Below are positions 6,290 through 14,917 of a stretch of DNA of 32,438 bases, piece by piece. Numbering within the stretch: the stretch's first letter is position 1; the number at the start of each line of letters is the position of its first letter. The notes beneath the pieces are model-generated. The model did not search any database. It saw nothing but the letters and a program-made list of their open reading frames with translations, and was not told where the DNA came from. Both the position numbers and the translations under genes were made by a program. This DNA is from Candidatus Coatesiibacteriota bacterium. GTDB lineage: Bacteria; RBG-13-66-14; B26-G2. The DNA is taken from the NCBI GenBank assembly GCA_003647715.1, contig QMNJ01000003.1:1-32438 (forward strand), written 5' to 3'.

Positions 6290-9256
6290 ATGTTTGGAAA
6301 GAAAGGGAAGATCTCGCCCGATGAGTTCGCCGACTTCCTTAATCAGTATTTTGTGGACTACTCTAACCTCCTGGAGAAGGGAGAGAACATAAGAAGCACC
6401 CTGGAGAAACAGATTACAAAAGGAAGTGAACTGGAAGAGAAGATAAACCGTCTTGAGAAAAGCGTCGCCGATAGCGAAGCAAGGATAAACTCAACCACCT
6501 CCAATGCAGAAAGCAGAATGAACTTCATCACCAGCAGGATAGACGAGGTATCCACAATTAAAACCGAATTAGAGCAATTGAAGAGAATCGCAGATGAAAT
6601 CAAGAACAAGGTTGATACATCTTTAGAGAAAGACCCGACCGAGAAGATTGAGCGAGCCAACGCCATACTTGACGACCTATCAGCCCGAGCGGTAATCATT
6701 GAAGAGCGTTATAAGGACATTGAAGAGAAGAGCAAGCGTTTTGAGGAAGTTCTGAACAGAGCCGATGACCTTACAGAAAGAGTAAACAATCTAACCCTGA
6801 CGCTTGACAACCTTAATTCCAAGTCGTCCCAGATTGAGAGCAAGACCACCACTTACGAAGATATCATTAAGCGTATCAGTTCGGACATAGAGCGAGTCAA
6901 CCAGGCGGTAGTGAAGACCGATGTCATTGAGGAGCGACTGGACAGCATTCTCAAGGATGTTAACAATGTTAAATCCCTTATTGACGAACTTCAGAGCGAT
7001 GCAAAAGATACCCGGACCTCAATGGACAAGGTGGAGGAAAAATTTGACCAGCTAAATAGAACAGCAGATACACTTCAGACAAGATTCAAGGATGACTTGA
7101 AGGATATTGAAACGAGGGTTTCAAATGCTTCCACAAGCATCTCTGAGCTGGAGAGCAGATTGAGGGACTTTGAGAGCGTAAAAGATGATATAAGCACCTT
7201 AACTAACCGACTGAGCAACATTGAGAACAGCGTGAACGATGCCTTTGATGTATTATCAAGGTTCAAAGAGGTGGAGGATAAATTAAATACTGTTGAGGGC
7301 AAACTGAACACTCTAAAGAATACATCAGATGAACTTACGGGAAAGACCGAGGAGGCGCAGAGGTCAGTGAGCAGTATATCTGAGAACCTCAACATCTATG
7401 GTCAACAGATTGAAACCTTTACTGGGCAGATAAAGGAGATAGAGAACAATATAAAATCAATTGATGAGAAGGTTGACAAATGGGTTCAGGCGAGAGACCT
7501 CTTTGAGGGCGTGGAGGATACTCTCATTGAACTACGGAAGATGAAGGGAGAAGTAGAGGCGTTCTACAACAGCATGCAGGACTACAAGACCATCTTTGAA
7601 AAGGTTCAAGATGAACATAGCCGGCTGAATGTTCAGATATGGGAGATTGAGAAGAAACTGACCGACATAGACGACAAGATTGTTAGCATCAATGAACTTG
7701 AAACGAAGATAAGGATGCTGGAGGAGAAGCGAGAGAAGCTAACAAGTGATATGAAAGTTCTTGAAGTATGGGAGTCCCGCTTAAAGGATGCCAGCAACTA
7801 CTCTGATGAAGTTGATGACCAGATGAAGAAGATTGAGAGAGGAATAAACCAACTAACCTCAAAGATAGAGTTCATTAGCTCTACCTCCGATGACATAACA
7901 CAATTGAAGGAGAAGGTGGATAGCATCATAAAGGAAAGAGATGAACTGCTTTCCACTGGAGACGACCTCAAGTCGCTTAAGAGCGAGATGGATTCAATTA
8001 TCAACAGATTAGAGCAATACACCCACAAGTTCCCCGAACTTGAGATGCAACAGAAGGGACTGGAAGCCAATCTATTTAATATTGAACAGCGTCTTGATGC
8101 GATAGGTCAGGCAGTGATAAGCGAGAGGGAATTTAACGAGAAATACAATGAGATTATGAACAAGCACTCAGAGCTTGCCAATGTCAAATCGCAGATTGAT
8201 GACTTATCCACTAAACTTGAGAATGTGAGGGACTACAGTGCTTTGTATCAGGAGGTTGAGAGCAGGATAAAACAGTTTAGTGCCGAAAAAGCTCATTTTG
8301 AAAAGTCGGTTGCTGACCTCCATTCATCATTTAGAGCCATAGAAGACGACTTCTCAAGAAAGGTGGCCGATTTCAACCGCGAGAAAACCCTGCTTGAAGA
8401 GAAGGAGCGAGATATTAGGTTCATCCGCAACAATGTTGACAACCTCTACAATCGCCTAAACGAGTTATCAGACCTCCGTGCAAAACTTGACAGAGACATA
8501 AACACCTTGAAGGACAAAGAACAAGACATACTCAGAATAAAAAGTGAAGTAGCGGAGATTGAGAAGATGGAGGCGGACACCAGAGCTATGATGGATACTC
8601 TGGTCAAAACCCGTTCAGAGATAAGTGCTTTTGAGAACGAACTTAAAAATATAAGAACCCATCAGGAGCAGGTAGAATCCACATCCAAGCAGATATCCCA
8701 GATGCTTGACGATGAGCATATTAGGATGAATGAGATGGTATCATTGAGGGATAGTTTCATAACCCTAAGAGCGGAAGTAGAGGAGAAACTAAATGAGCTT
8801 AAGGCAGACAGAAAGGTTCTGGAAGACAGCATTGAAAGGTCTAAGAAAGAAGTAAGTGCACTAATCAGGGAACTTGACGAGAAGAAGGACATTCTGGTGA
8901 CATTGAGAGACAGATTTGACTCCATCAACATGATTATGGATGATATCGACTCACGAACTGAGGAATTAAACGCCAACAGGGATGACCTTGAGAAGATGGA
9001 GAAAGAGATCAACCAGTTGACCACCAGGATGAAAGAAATAACCGAAGATGCAAGCAATATCAACCGGATGGAGAAGGATTTACACAGGATTGAGGAGAAG
9101 ATGAATGAATTGGTGGAGTTGAGGTCAAAGATACTCTCCGAATTAGACGAACTGAGAGCCAAAGAGGCAATAATCTCTGATTTGAACCACAGGATATTGA
9201 ACCTTGAGTCAAAGATGAGGTCATACAAATCTGAGTCAAGAGAGACAGAGGAGTAA
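6290..9256 (+). CDS. Giant cytoplasmic coiled-coil protein, possible ParA partner
   Basis: 988 residues, started at an ATG seven bases after AGGAGGG. No signal peptide, no membrane segment and no Walker motif, so it is neither an SMC/RecN ATPase nor an envelope protein. After a short N-terminus with basic residues (MFGKKGKISPDEF) almost the whole chain is heptad-like alpha-helix with hydrophobic a/d positions and many E, K, D, R, S and N. I find only three prolines, near residues 10, 110 and 580. Recurrent phrases such as 'IEERLDSILKDV', 'VEDKLNTVEGKLNTL' and 'LRAKLDRDINTLKDKE' suggest internal duplication. The C-terminus is charged ('SYKSESRETEE'). The next gene, 60 bases on, is a ParA-like ATPase. 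By analogy with coiled-coil partners such as PomX, it may be a scaffold positioned by that ATPase; this is inference. Confidence 0.85.
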   Translation: MFGKKGKISPDEFADFLNQYFVDYSNLLEKGENIRSTLEKQITKGSELEEKINRLEKSVADSEARINSTTSNAESRMNFITSRIDEVSTIKTELEQLKRIADEIKNKVDTSLEKDPTEKIERANAILDDLSARAVIIEERYKDIEEKSKRFEEVLNRADDLTERVNNLTLTLDNLNSKSSQIESKTTTYEDIIKRISSDIERVNQAVVKTDVIEERLDSILKDVNNVKSLIDELQSDAKDTRTSMDKVEEKFDQLNRTADTLQTRFKDDLKDIETRVSNASTSISELESRLRDFESVKDDISTLTNRLSNIENSVNDAFDVLSRFKEVEDKLNTVEGKLNTLKNTSDELTGKTEEAQRSVSSISENLNIYGQQIETFTGQIKEIENNIKSIDEKVDKWVQARDLFEGVEDTLIELRKMKGEVEAFYNSMQDYKTIFEKVQDEHSRLNVQIWEIEKKLTDIDDKIVSINELETKIRMLEEKREKLTSDMKVLEVWESRLKDASNYSDEVDDQMKKIERGINQLTSKIEFISSTSDDITQLKEKVDSIIKERDELLSTGDDLKSLKSEMDSIINRLEQYTHKFPELEMQQKGLEANLFNIEQRLDAIGQAVISEREFNEKYNEIMNKHSELANVKSQIDDLSTKLENVRDYSALYQEVESRIKQFSAEKAHFEKSVADLHSSFRAIEDDFSRKVADFNREKTLLEEKERDIRFIRNNVDNLYNRLNELSDLRAKLDRDINTLKDKEQDILRIKSEVAEIEKMEADTRAMMDTLVKTRSEISAFENELKNIRTHQEQVESTSKQISQMLDDEHIRMNEMVSLRDSFITLRAEVEEKLNELKADRKVLEDSIERSKKEVSALIRELDEKKDILVTLRDRFDSINMIMDDIDSRTEELNANRDDLEKMEKEINQLTTRMKEITEDASNINRMEKDLHRIEEKMNELVELRSKILSELDELRAKEAIISDLNHRILNLESKMRSYKSESRETEE

Positions 9257-9316
9257 TCAACTTCATATATTGTTGAGATACTAATAGTTAATCAACTGCT
9301 TTAGAAGGAAGGTTTA

Positions 9317-10096
9317 ATGGCAAGGGTTATCTCCATTGCCTGTCAGAAGGGTGGAGTAGGAAAGACGACGACTGCTCTAAATCTTGGAATATCCTTGAAT
9401 ATTCTTGGTAAAAAGGTACTACTTATTGACCTTGACCCACAGGGATGTCTTGGGATTGCCTTTGATATGGACCAGGACTCACTATCACGCGGAATATTTG
9501 AGATGGTAGTCAAGACCTGTGAACCAAAGGATGTGATACATAAGACCGGCATAAAATCACTTCATATTATCGCTAACAATGTCTGGTCAAATCCTGCAGG
9601 TGAGGCGATAAAGAAAGCAATGAGCAATCTACGAGTTCTAAAAAAAGCGGTAAATTCTCTGAGATGTGACTATGATTATATTATAATGGATTGTCCCCCT
9701 TCTATATTTGAGAACACCATAGCCGCAATATACTCATCCGACTCCGTCCTTATTCCTGTCCAGAGCGATTACTATGTGTTTATGGTGTTAGACCAGTTTC
9801 TTCAAACAATTTGTACCATAAAGAAAAGCATCAACCGTGACCTTGAAATTGAGGGACTACTACTCACAATGTTTGATAGTCGCCTTAAGTCATCCAGGGA
9901 GATACTTAAACTCTCATGGGAGCGATATGGTTCTCTGGTATTCAAAACAATAATTCCCAGGTCAACGGAGATAGCCCAGGTGATATATTCAAGAAAGCCA
10001 ATAAGTATATATCTCCCCAAACCATCAAGGGGAGCACTTGCATATCTGTCACTGGCAAGAGAACTGATACAGAAGCAACAGAAAGATAGAAGATGA
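9317..10096 (+). CDS. ParA/Soj-family ATPase, orphan (no parB adjacent)
   Basis: 259 residues. The deviant Walker A motif KGGVGKTT is at 11-18 with the signature lysine K11; Walker A' is 'LLIDLDPQG' with D40; Walker B is 'YIIMDCPP' with D125. Such ATPases form ATP-dependent dimers on DNA and position plasmids, chromosomes, chemoreceptors, carboxysomes or division proteins through a partner that stimulates hydrolysis. No parB, parS-like cluster or origin genes are seen in the window, and the upstream gene is a huge coiled-coil protein, so a cargo-positioning role is more likely than chromosome partitioning. No N-terminal extension, and no C-terminal amphipathic MinD helix is obvious. GAAGGAAGG precedes the ATG. 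The stop overlaps the leuD-like start. Confidence 0.92.
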   Translation: MARVISIACQKGGVGKTTTALNLGISLNILGKKVLLIDLDPQGCLGIAFDMDQDSLSRGIFEMVVKTCEPKDVIHKTGIKSLHIIANNVWSNPAGEAIKKAMSNLRVLKKAVNSLRCDYDYIIMDCPPSIFENTIAAIYSSDSVLIPVQSDYYVFMVLDQFLQTICTIKKSINRDLEIEGLLLTMFDSRLKSSREILKLSWERYGSLVFKTIIPRSTEIAQVIYSRKPISIYLPKPSRGALAYLSLARELIQKQQKDRR

Positions 10097-10578
10097 TTGA
10101 GGGCAAAGCCATAATCCTTGGGAACAATATTGATACAGACCAGATATACCCTGGTAAATATCTGCCCATTACAGACCCTGTTGAGATGGCTCCACACGCT
10201 CTGGAGGGTTTAGCAGAGGACTACTCCGAAAAACTTAAAGGTGCAATAATCATAGCGGGTAAGAACTTCGGGTGCGGAAGTTCAAGAGAGCAGGCGGCTA
10301 TATCGCTTAAATATGCAGGTGTAAATGCAATAGTTGCGGAATCGTTTGCCAGAATCTTCTACAGAAATGCTATAAATCAGGGTATACTGCTATGCCAAGT
10401 TGATAAGAAACCAAAAGCTGGTGATGATGATATCATCAGTATAGATATTGATAACTCCGTCATCATCACACCCTCAGAAAAGGTGAACTTTACTCCACTA
10501 CCTCCCTTTCTTCTGGAGATAATCAACAGAGGTGGTCTCATAGAATATACCAGGGCAATACTCACTGAAGATGAATAG
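10093..10578 (+). CDS. leuD: 3-isopropylmalate/homoaconitate dehydratase small subunit (LeuD type)
   Basis: 161 residues, the size of the stand-alone archaeal-type small (swivel) subunit. It works with a LeuC-type large subunit carrying the 4Fe-4S cluster, isomerising 2-isopropylmalate in leucine synthesis or homocitrate/citramalate relatives. Signatures are 'NNIDTDQIYPGKYL' at 11-24, 'GKNFGCGSSREQA' at 56-68, and 'ESFARIFYRNAINQGI'. The substrate loop reads YLPI at 23-26, which does not settle between isopropylmalate and homoaconitate use. No large subunit is in the window. It overlaps the end of the parA-like gene (ATGA), an odd pairing of metabolism with a positioning ATPase. Convergent with a glycosyltransferase gene nine bases away; no terminator is visible between them. 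Confidence 0.9.
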   Translation: MIEGKAIILGNNIDTDQIYPGKYLPITDPVEMAPHALEGLAEDYSEKLKGAIIIAGKNFGCGSSREQAAISLKYAGVNAIVAESFARIFYRNAINQGILLCQVDKKPKAGDDDIISIDIDNSVIITPSEKVNFTPLPPFLLEIINRGGLIEYTRAILTEDE

Positions 10579-10587
10579 ATAGTAGGT

Positions 10588-11631
10588 TTATAAATTAAAT
10601 CTATACCAGGACTTCTTGAGTTGGTGCAGATCTCCCCTGACAATCATTATCGTCGCCTTCAATATCCCAAAAACCTCCCCTAAACCATAAGATGTATGCA
10701 TAAGCATAGCGCTTAATCCTGTGAGAATACCCTTAACTATCCCATGCTTTCTCGCATTGTTTATAACAAATGCCAGAACTGTAGTGATATATAAGCCGAA
10801 TGGTAAAAAAGATAGAATGAGTGCCCACCACCCACCATAAATAAGTGAAGATACCACAAGCCCAGCAAATAGAATAAAGGATACAGGGAGAATCTGTCTC
10901 AATCTTAAAAAATGCGGGTGGAGATATAGAACTACAGGTTTATAGAACCCATAACCATACATTTGTTTAATGAGCTTGAAAAAACTTCCTCTGACAATAT
11001 ACTTTACAGGCAAGTCAGCAAGCACAATCATTCTCTTCCCCATCTCTCGCATCCGATAGTTGTGCTCTTCATCTGAATTCCTTGTAAGATATGGTATATA
11101 CTCTCCGGCGCTCAATAGGTCCTTCCTCCTATATAAACCAAAAGCAAGGGTGTCAACCAACCTGTCCTCCCGCATTGTCCTGAATGACATTCCAACTCCC
11201 ACAAATGATGACATAGTGATAGCAACTACCTCACCTATAAGTCCCTCCCCCTCCGAGACGAGACGACCACCAACCACATCTGCCCTGCCATCCATCATTG
11301 CAGATACAGTCCTACTTAAGTAGTTAGGTGAAAAGCGGGCATGACCGTCCAGGCGGGTCAATATCTCGCCTTTTATGTTCAGCACCCCCAGCGTCATTGC
11401 ATAGGGCACGGTCTTGCCCCTATTGTCTATAACCCTTATATCAATGCCTCTCCCGCAATACGACTTAACCACTTCCCTGGTATTATCATCGGACATGCCA
11501 TCAACCACCACTATCTCCATCCGCTCGTGGGGATAGTCCTGAGTGAGTATGCTCTCAATCGCACCACCAATGTATCTTCCAGCATTCCTCACCGGCATCA
11601 CAACCGATATAAAGGGAAAATCCCTCATCAC
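10588..11631 (-). CDS. Family 2 glycosyltransferase with C-terminal membrane segments (ExoA-like)
   Basis: 347 residues. The GT-A domain starts 'FISVVMPVRNAGRYI', with 'EIVVVDGMSDDNT' at 39-51 and a DxH nucleotide-sugar motif in 'RLDGHARF' (D95, H97). 'NSDEEHNYRMREMGKRM' gives the ED-like and acceptor-side motifs. The order resembles ExoA of succinoglycan synthesis. The C-terminal third has two or three hydrophobic helices ('ILPVSFILFAGLVVSSLIYG', 'LILSFLPFGLYITTVLAFVI'), so it works on a lipid-linked glycan at the inner membrane. Its start overlaps the end of the family 4 glycosyltransferase gene by four bases. Donor and acceptor are unknown. Confidence 0.9.
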   Translation of the reverse strand: MMRDFPFISVVMPVRNAGRYIGGAIESILTQDYPHERMEIVVVDGMSDDNTREVVKSYCGRGIDIRVIDNRGKTVPYAMTLGVLNIKGEILTRLDGHARFSPNYLSRTVSAMMDGRADVVGGRLVSEGEGLIGEVVAITMSSFVGVGMSFRTMREDRLVDTLAFGLYRRKDLLSAGEYIPYLTRNSDEEHNYRMREMGKRMIVLADLPVKYIVRGSFFKLIKQMYGYGFYKPVVLYLHPHFLRLRQILPVSFILFAGLVVSSLIYGGWWALILSFLPFGLYITTVLAFVINNARKHGIVKGILTGLSAMLMHTSYGLGEVFGILKATIMIVRGDLHQLKKSWYRFNL

Positions 11632-12737
11632 AATCTACCACCAACCCTCAGATAGAAGTCCTGATATGACTTCACCATTGCATCCATATCATATGCTCGT
11701 TTCATATACTCCCTCCCCCGTTTACCCATTTCTTCTTTAAGCTGGTCATTATTGATAAGTGTTAGAATCTTATCCGCCAGTTCCACACAATTTCCCCTTT
11801 TGACAACAAAGCCGGATCTACCATCCATGACCAGTTCGGAATTCCCCGGAGCATCGGTCACCACACAGGGCAGACCACTTGCCGATGCCTCTAGTATAAC
11901 ATTGCACATACCCTCCGATATACTGGAGTTCACAAATATATCCATCGCATTATAGTAAGGCGCTGTGTCATCAACTCTACCGGTGAATATGAAGTTATCT
12001 TTAAGACCCCTTTGCTCTACCTCACTTACTGCCCTATCGTAATCAACTCCACCACCCACAATTAGGAACTTAACATTCCTCTGTCTTGAAACTACAATCT
12101 CTGATGCGGATATAAGCGTCCAGAAGTCCTTCTCTGGTCTGATATTCCCAACCCAGCCAATTACAACCTCGTCAGAACCGATACCAACCTCACCCCTCAA
12201 TTTATGTGCATCCCTGGGAGCAAATCTCTCTACATCAACCCCATTAACCAACACCTCTATCCTACCTTCAGGGATTAAATACTTTTTTGACACGGAATCT
12301 CTCAAACCGTATGAATTAACTGTTACAACATCTGCTAAGCGTTGACAAATCCTTAACAAAGCCCTTCTCAATATACTATCACCCCAATCTTCTCCCCAGA
12401 GTGATACAATAAACTTTGAGTTCAAATAAGAAAGGGAAGCGAGAGTCCCCCAGATTATTGCTGTTGATGAAATAAGATGAATAATGTCAGGTTCTATAAA
12501 ATGTAGTAAAGATGACAATTTCAACGCAAATAATGGGTCAAAACCAGGTGATTTATTTATTACATAATGATATTCCGGTAGTTCTCTTCTTTCATTTAGA
12601 CCTCTGTTAAGAGTAAGCAATACCGGATATATGAGTTCACTATTGAGACCATTGAGCATATAAAGTGTCTGCCACTCAGCACCACCCAGCCCTATCTCAG
12701 GCAAAAAAACCAGAACCTTTAATGGTTTTTTCTGCAT
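11628..12737 (-). CDS. Family 4 glycosyltransferase
   Basis: 369 residues from the ATG at 12737. The GT-B signatures are 'FLPEIGLGGAEWQTLYML' at the N-terminus, 'VIGWVGNIRPEKDFWTLI' in the middle, and 'SISEGMCNVILEASASGLP' plus 'DAPGNSELV' in the donor domain (the E-x7-E region). It probably adds a hexose from a nucleotide sugar to a growing surface glycan. The frame could begin 57 bases further up at 12794, but that ATG is only three bases from the divergent start at 12798 and the family fold begins at 'LKVLVFLPE', so the internal start is preferred. No Shine-Dalgarno is evident. Cotranslated with the family 2 enzyme downstream. Confidence 0.9.
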   Translation of the reverse strand: MQKKPLKVLVFLPEIGLGGAEWQTLYMLNGLNSELIYPVLLTLNRGLNERRELPEYHYVINKSPGFDPLFALKLSSLLHFIEPDIIHLISSTAIIWGTLASLSYLNSKFIVSLWGEDWGDSILRRALLRICQRLADVVTVNSYGLRDSVSKKYLIPEGRIEVLVNGVDVERFAPRDAHKLRGEVGIGSDEVVIGWVGNIRPEKDFWTLISASEIVVSRQRNVKFLIVGGGVDYDRAVSEVEQRGLKDNFIFTGRVDDTAPYYNAMDIFVNSSISEGMCNVILEASASGLPCVVTDAPGNSELVMDGRSGFVVKRGNCVELADKILTLINNDQLKEEMGKRGREYMKRAYDMDAMVKSYQDFYLRVGGRL

Positions 12738-12797
12738 ATAATCATCAAAATAGTAAACAATTGAATAATATATTCCACTATGTAAAAATATCATAGA

Positions 12798-13823
12798 ATG
12801 AGAGAATTTCTCATCATTTTCTATATCTTTATCTTTCTAATAATAACCCTGAATATACATTCAGAAATAGATGAGATTAATGAATTAAACCTTAAACTTA
12901 CTGATGGTGTCTTAACTGATAGTAGTGTGAATACACTCCTTGCAAATATCAACTATGCGCTTGACAATGGGCTTACTGATAGGGCTGGGGAACTGGCTGA
13001 CTACCTTGATAACCATAAGCCGGTTAATTTACCTTTGAATAGCGAGTTAACCATAATAAAAGCAATATACTCAGAAGGGAATAAAAGTAGGTCAAAAGCG
13101 TATAGTATGCTCAAGAAGATTAAATCAACCATCAGTGATGAAGAAAAAGAACAATTTATAAAATTCATTCAGGATATATCTGTCACGCCCATAAAGAGGA
13201 GGATGGAGATTACGAAAATGGGTTTGAACCCTGTTGACAATTTAACAAAAGAATACAGAATTACTGAAATTATGGACCTCCAATGGTCGGTCAATATTAT
13301 ATGGCTCCTTAAGGATATGGATTCCTCGTCATTTATGGAAGCAAAGAATAATCTAATTGCAGAATTGGATAGAGAGAGAGAGTTTTCTATTGACTTCATA
13401 AACCAGTCATCCCCCCAGATAAGTGTAGAGAGGGCGAAAGATGAAGCATTCGCCGGTATTATTGGCTGGACTAGTGGGGACATAATTCCAGGCAAACTGG
13501 CTCATCTTATAGATGATAGAATGAACATAACGGGTTTTTCAATATGTATTGGACATCCCATAACATTCAAGAGTTTGAGCAGAGCACTTAAAGACCTCAT
13601 AGATTACTCTGAGCCGGAGATAGTTAAGGTTCTGGAATTTACAGAGGAGGACTACACAATTTACCGTTCGGTTGCCAGGGCGACAGCAAGCGTTAAGATA
13701 AGCATATCCCAAATTTTTACTCTTCTTGGATTGAACCCATACAGGTTCAAACCGTTCGTTCCAAAAGCCCCAATAATAGAAATAGAAGAGAAGAGAGAAA
13801 AAGACAAAGACCTTGGTTTATAG
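12798..13823 (+). CDS. Exported protein of unknown function, first gene of an envelope cluster
   Basis: 341 residues. The N-terminus is a strongly hydrophobic signal peptide or anchor (residues 3-20), probably cleaved near 'NIHSEIDE'. The rest is soluble, helix-rich and charged, with 'ALDNGLTDRAGELADYLDN' and 'KAYSMLKKIKSTISDEEKEQF' looking like TPR-like or other paired helices, then a more compact part around 'DEAFAGIIGWTSGDIIPGKL'. It ends 'PKAPIIEIEEKREKDKDLGL'. I recognise no family. No cysteine marks it as a lipoprotein. It lies 37 bases before a TPR lipoprotein gene on the same strand, and so probably belongs with the CsgG-like and peptidase-barrel genes. Confidence 0.7.
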   Translation: MREFLIIFYIFIFLIITLNIHSEIDEINELNLKLTDGVLTDSSVNTLLANINYALDNGLTDRAGELADYLDNHKPVNLPLNSELTIIKAIYSEGNKSRSKAYSMLKKIKSTISDEEKEQFIKFIQDISVTPIKRRMEITKMGLNPVDNLTKEYRITEIMDLQWSVNIIWLLKDMDSSSFMEAKNNLIAELDREREFSIDFINQSSPQISVERAKDEAFAGIIGWTSGDIIPGKLAHLIDDRMNITGFSICIGHPITFKSLSRALKDLIDYSEPEIVKVLEFTEEDYTIYRSVARATASVKISISQIFTLLGLNPYRFKPFVPKAPIIEIEEKREKDKDLGL

Positions 13824-13860
13824 TAACAATAATTTATTATATGGTATTATATAGGGAAAT

Positions 13861-14217
13861 ATGAAACATTATTTCAAAATTGTAATAATCTTTCTGGTCT
13901 CCACGATTTTTATTCTTACTACTGGGTGTAAGATAACTGCGGAGAAGCGAGCTGAAGCACTCAACAACTTTGCCCTTATGTGTGCAGACAAAGATGTATG
14001 GAAGGAGGCAGAATATCGCCTCAGGCAGGCAATAGATTTGAAACCTGAGGATGCCCGGCTCCACAACAACCTTGGTATAGTTCTGGAAGCACAGGGTAAA
14101 TTGAAGGAGGCACTCAATGAATACAAGAAGGCGCTCTCCATAGAACCAGATAATAAAATCATAAAAAGAAATCTGAAGGAGTTCATAAATGCACATAAAA
14201 TTGAGGTTGATAATTAG
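13861..14217 (+). CDS. TPR-repeat lipoprotein
   Basis: 118 residues. Lipoprotein signal peptide ending in the lipobox TTGC (Cys23). About two and a half TPR units follow: 'ALNNFALMCADKDVWKEAEY', 'LHNNLGIVLEAQGKLKEALN' and 'YKKALSIEPDN' with the usual G/A/Y/P spacing. TPR lipoproteins of this size (compare PilF/BamD-type helpers) assist assembly of outer-membrane complexes. Its last 29 bases overlap the start of the CsgG-like gene, indicating cotranslation. The partner is probably one of the two following proteins; this is inference. An antisense open frame of similar length lies here but has no coding features. Confidence 0.82.
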   Translation: MKHYFKIVIIFLVSTIFILTTGCKITAEKRAEALNNFALMCADKDVWKEAEYRLRQAIDLKPEDARLHNNLGIVLEAQGKLKEALNEYKKALSIEPDNKIIKRNLKEFINAHKIEVDN

Positions 14218-14917
14218 TATTGCTTTGGCTCTACTGCTGGTAACCCTATCTTGTCAGGGAACCACGAAGATAGTGATACCCATATCAGAGGAACCGATTA
14301 TTAAAGCAGAAGAAGGTAAGACCATCGCCATTATCCCCTTCACCGGTGATGATTACGATATTGATGCACTTAAGAAGGCATACACAGAGATATCAAAAGC
14401 ATTAGAGGTGAAGACCAACCTTGTAGTAATAGATAGAGATGAGGTGGAGAAGGAGTTAAAGTCAGAATCAATGAAGGAACTTAAACCGGGCACGAAACAA
14501 TATGGTTATGTTCTGGGCAAACTTCTGAGATGCGACTATGTTATCTATGGTGAACTCACCTTCTTCTCCGAGAGATATAGCGAACAGGGCTATGCACCAA
14601 ACGAAAGATACACAGCAGACCAACCATACGCACCGGAACTCTTGTTCGGACCAAGATATTCCATGTATGACTATGATATTGAAGTTAAATATACTCTGAG
14701 AATAAAACTTACCTGTATAAACATAAAAGAAGCAAAGGAGGTCTTCCACGAAGAGTTTGAAAACTCAATAAACCAATTATACAGCCCCCAAGAGCTTCCA
14801 ATAGACCTTCACAAGCTCTATCAGATATACTCATCACTATTATATAACATAGGTGATGAATTCAGAGAAAAACTCACCCCACATAATATCACTGGAAAGA
14901 GGTACGCCTTTGATTAA
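14189..14917 (+). CDS. CsgG-like lipoprotein
   Basis: 242 residues. Lipoprotein signal peptide with 'VTLSC' (Cys22). The pattern 'KTIAIIPFTGDD', then 'NLVVIDRDEVEKEL', then 'YGYVLGKLLRCDYVIYGELTFF' is the CsgG/TolB-N type alpha/beta arrangement: a beta strand ending in P-F, a 'v-D-R' element and a 'G-x-x-L-x-x-D-y-v-i-x-G' element. CsgG itself forms the curli secretion channel in the outer membrane; many relatives are uncharacterised lipoproteins. I do not see enough to claim a pore. AAGGAG lies seven bases before the ATG, within the TPR gene. The peptidase-barrel gene starts inside its last codons. Confidence 0.7.
   Translation: MHIKLRLIISIALALLLVTLSCQGTTKIVIPISEEPIIKAEEGKTIAIIPFTGDDYDIDALKKAYTEISKALEVKTNLVVIDRDEVEKELKSESMKELKPGTKQYGYVLGKLLRCDYVIYGELTFFSERYSEQGYAPNERYTADQPYAPELLFGPRYSMYDYDIEVKYTLRIKLTCINIKEAKEVFHEEFENSINQLYSPQELPIDLHKLYQIYSSLLYNIGDEFREKLTPHNITGKRYAFD
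14896..14902 (+). promoter_or_regulatory. Shine-Dalgarno site that places the peptidase-barrel start at TTG 14910
   Basis: AAAGAGG, seven bases before a TTG at 14910-14912. Starting here gives a normal-looking signal peptide, whereas the in-frame GTG at 14853 would need a 65-base overlap and add 19 polar residues. Confidence 0.5.

Noticed and set aside
8662..9228. Long antisense open frame (188 codons) inside the coiled-coil gene
   Set aside because: It is serine- and leucine-rich low-complexity sequence, as expected from the complement of GAG/AAG/GAA-rich coiled-coil codons. No ribosome site or recognisable domain. Shorter antisense frames at 6358-6699, 7075-7395 and 7798-8070 are explained the same way.
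6290..9256. SMC/RecN-type ATPase identity for the coiled-coil protein
   Set aside because: No Walker A, signature or Walker B motif at either end and no hinge; only coiled coil is visible.
9317..10096. Chromosome-partition locus or replication origin near the ParA gene
   Set aside because: No parB, parS-like repeats, dnaA, gidAB or DnaA boxes are seen in the window, so the ParA is treated as an orphan.
12336..12353. Second Rex-like palindrome with TTGACAAATCCTTAACAA-type sequence
   Set aside because: It lies inside the glycosyltransferase coding sequence, far from any start, and matches the consensus less well than the site before rex.
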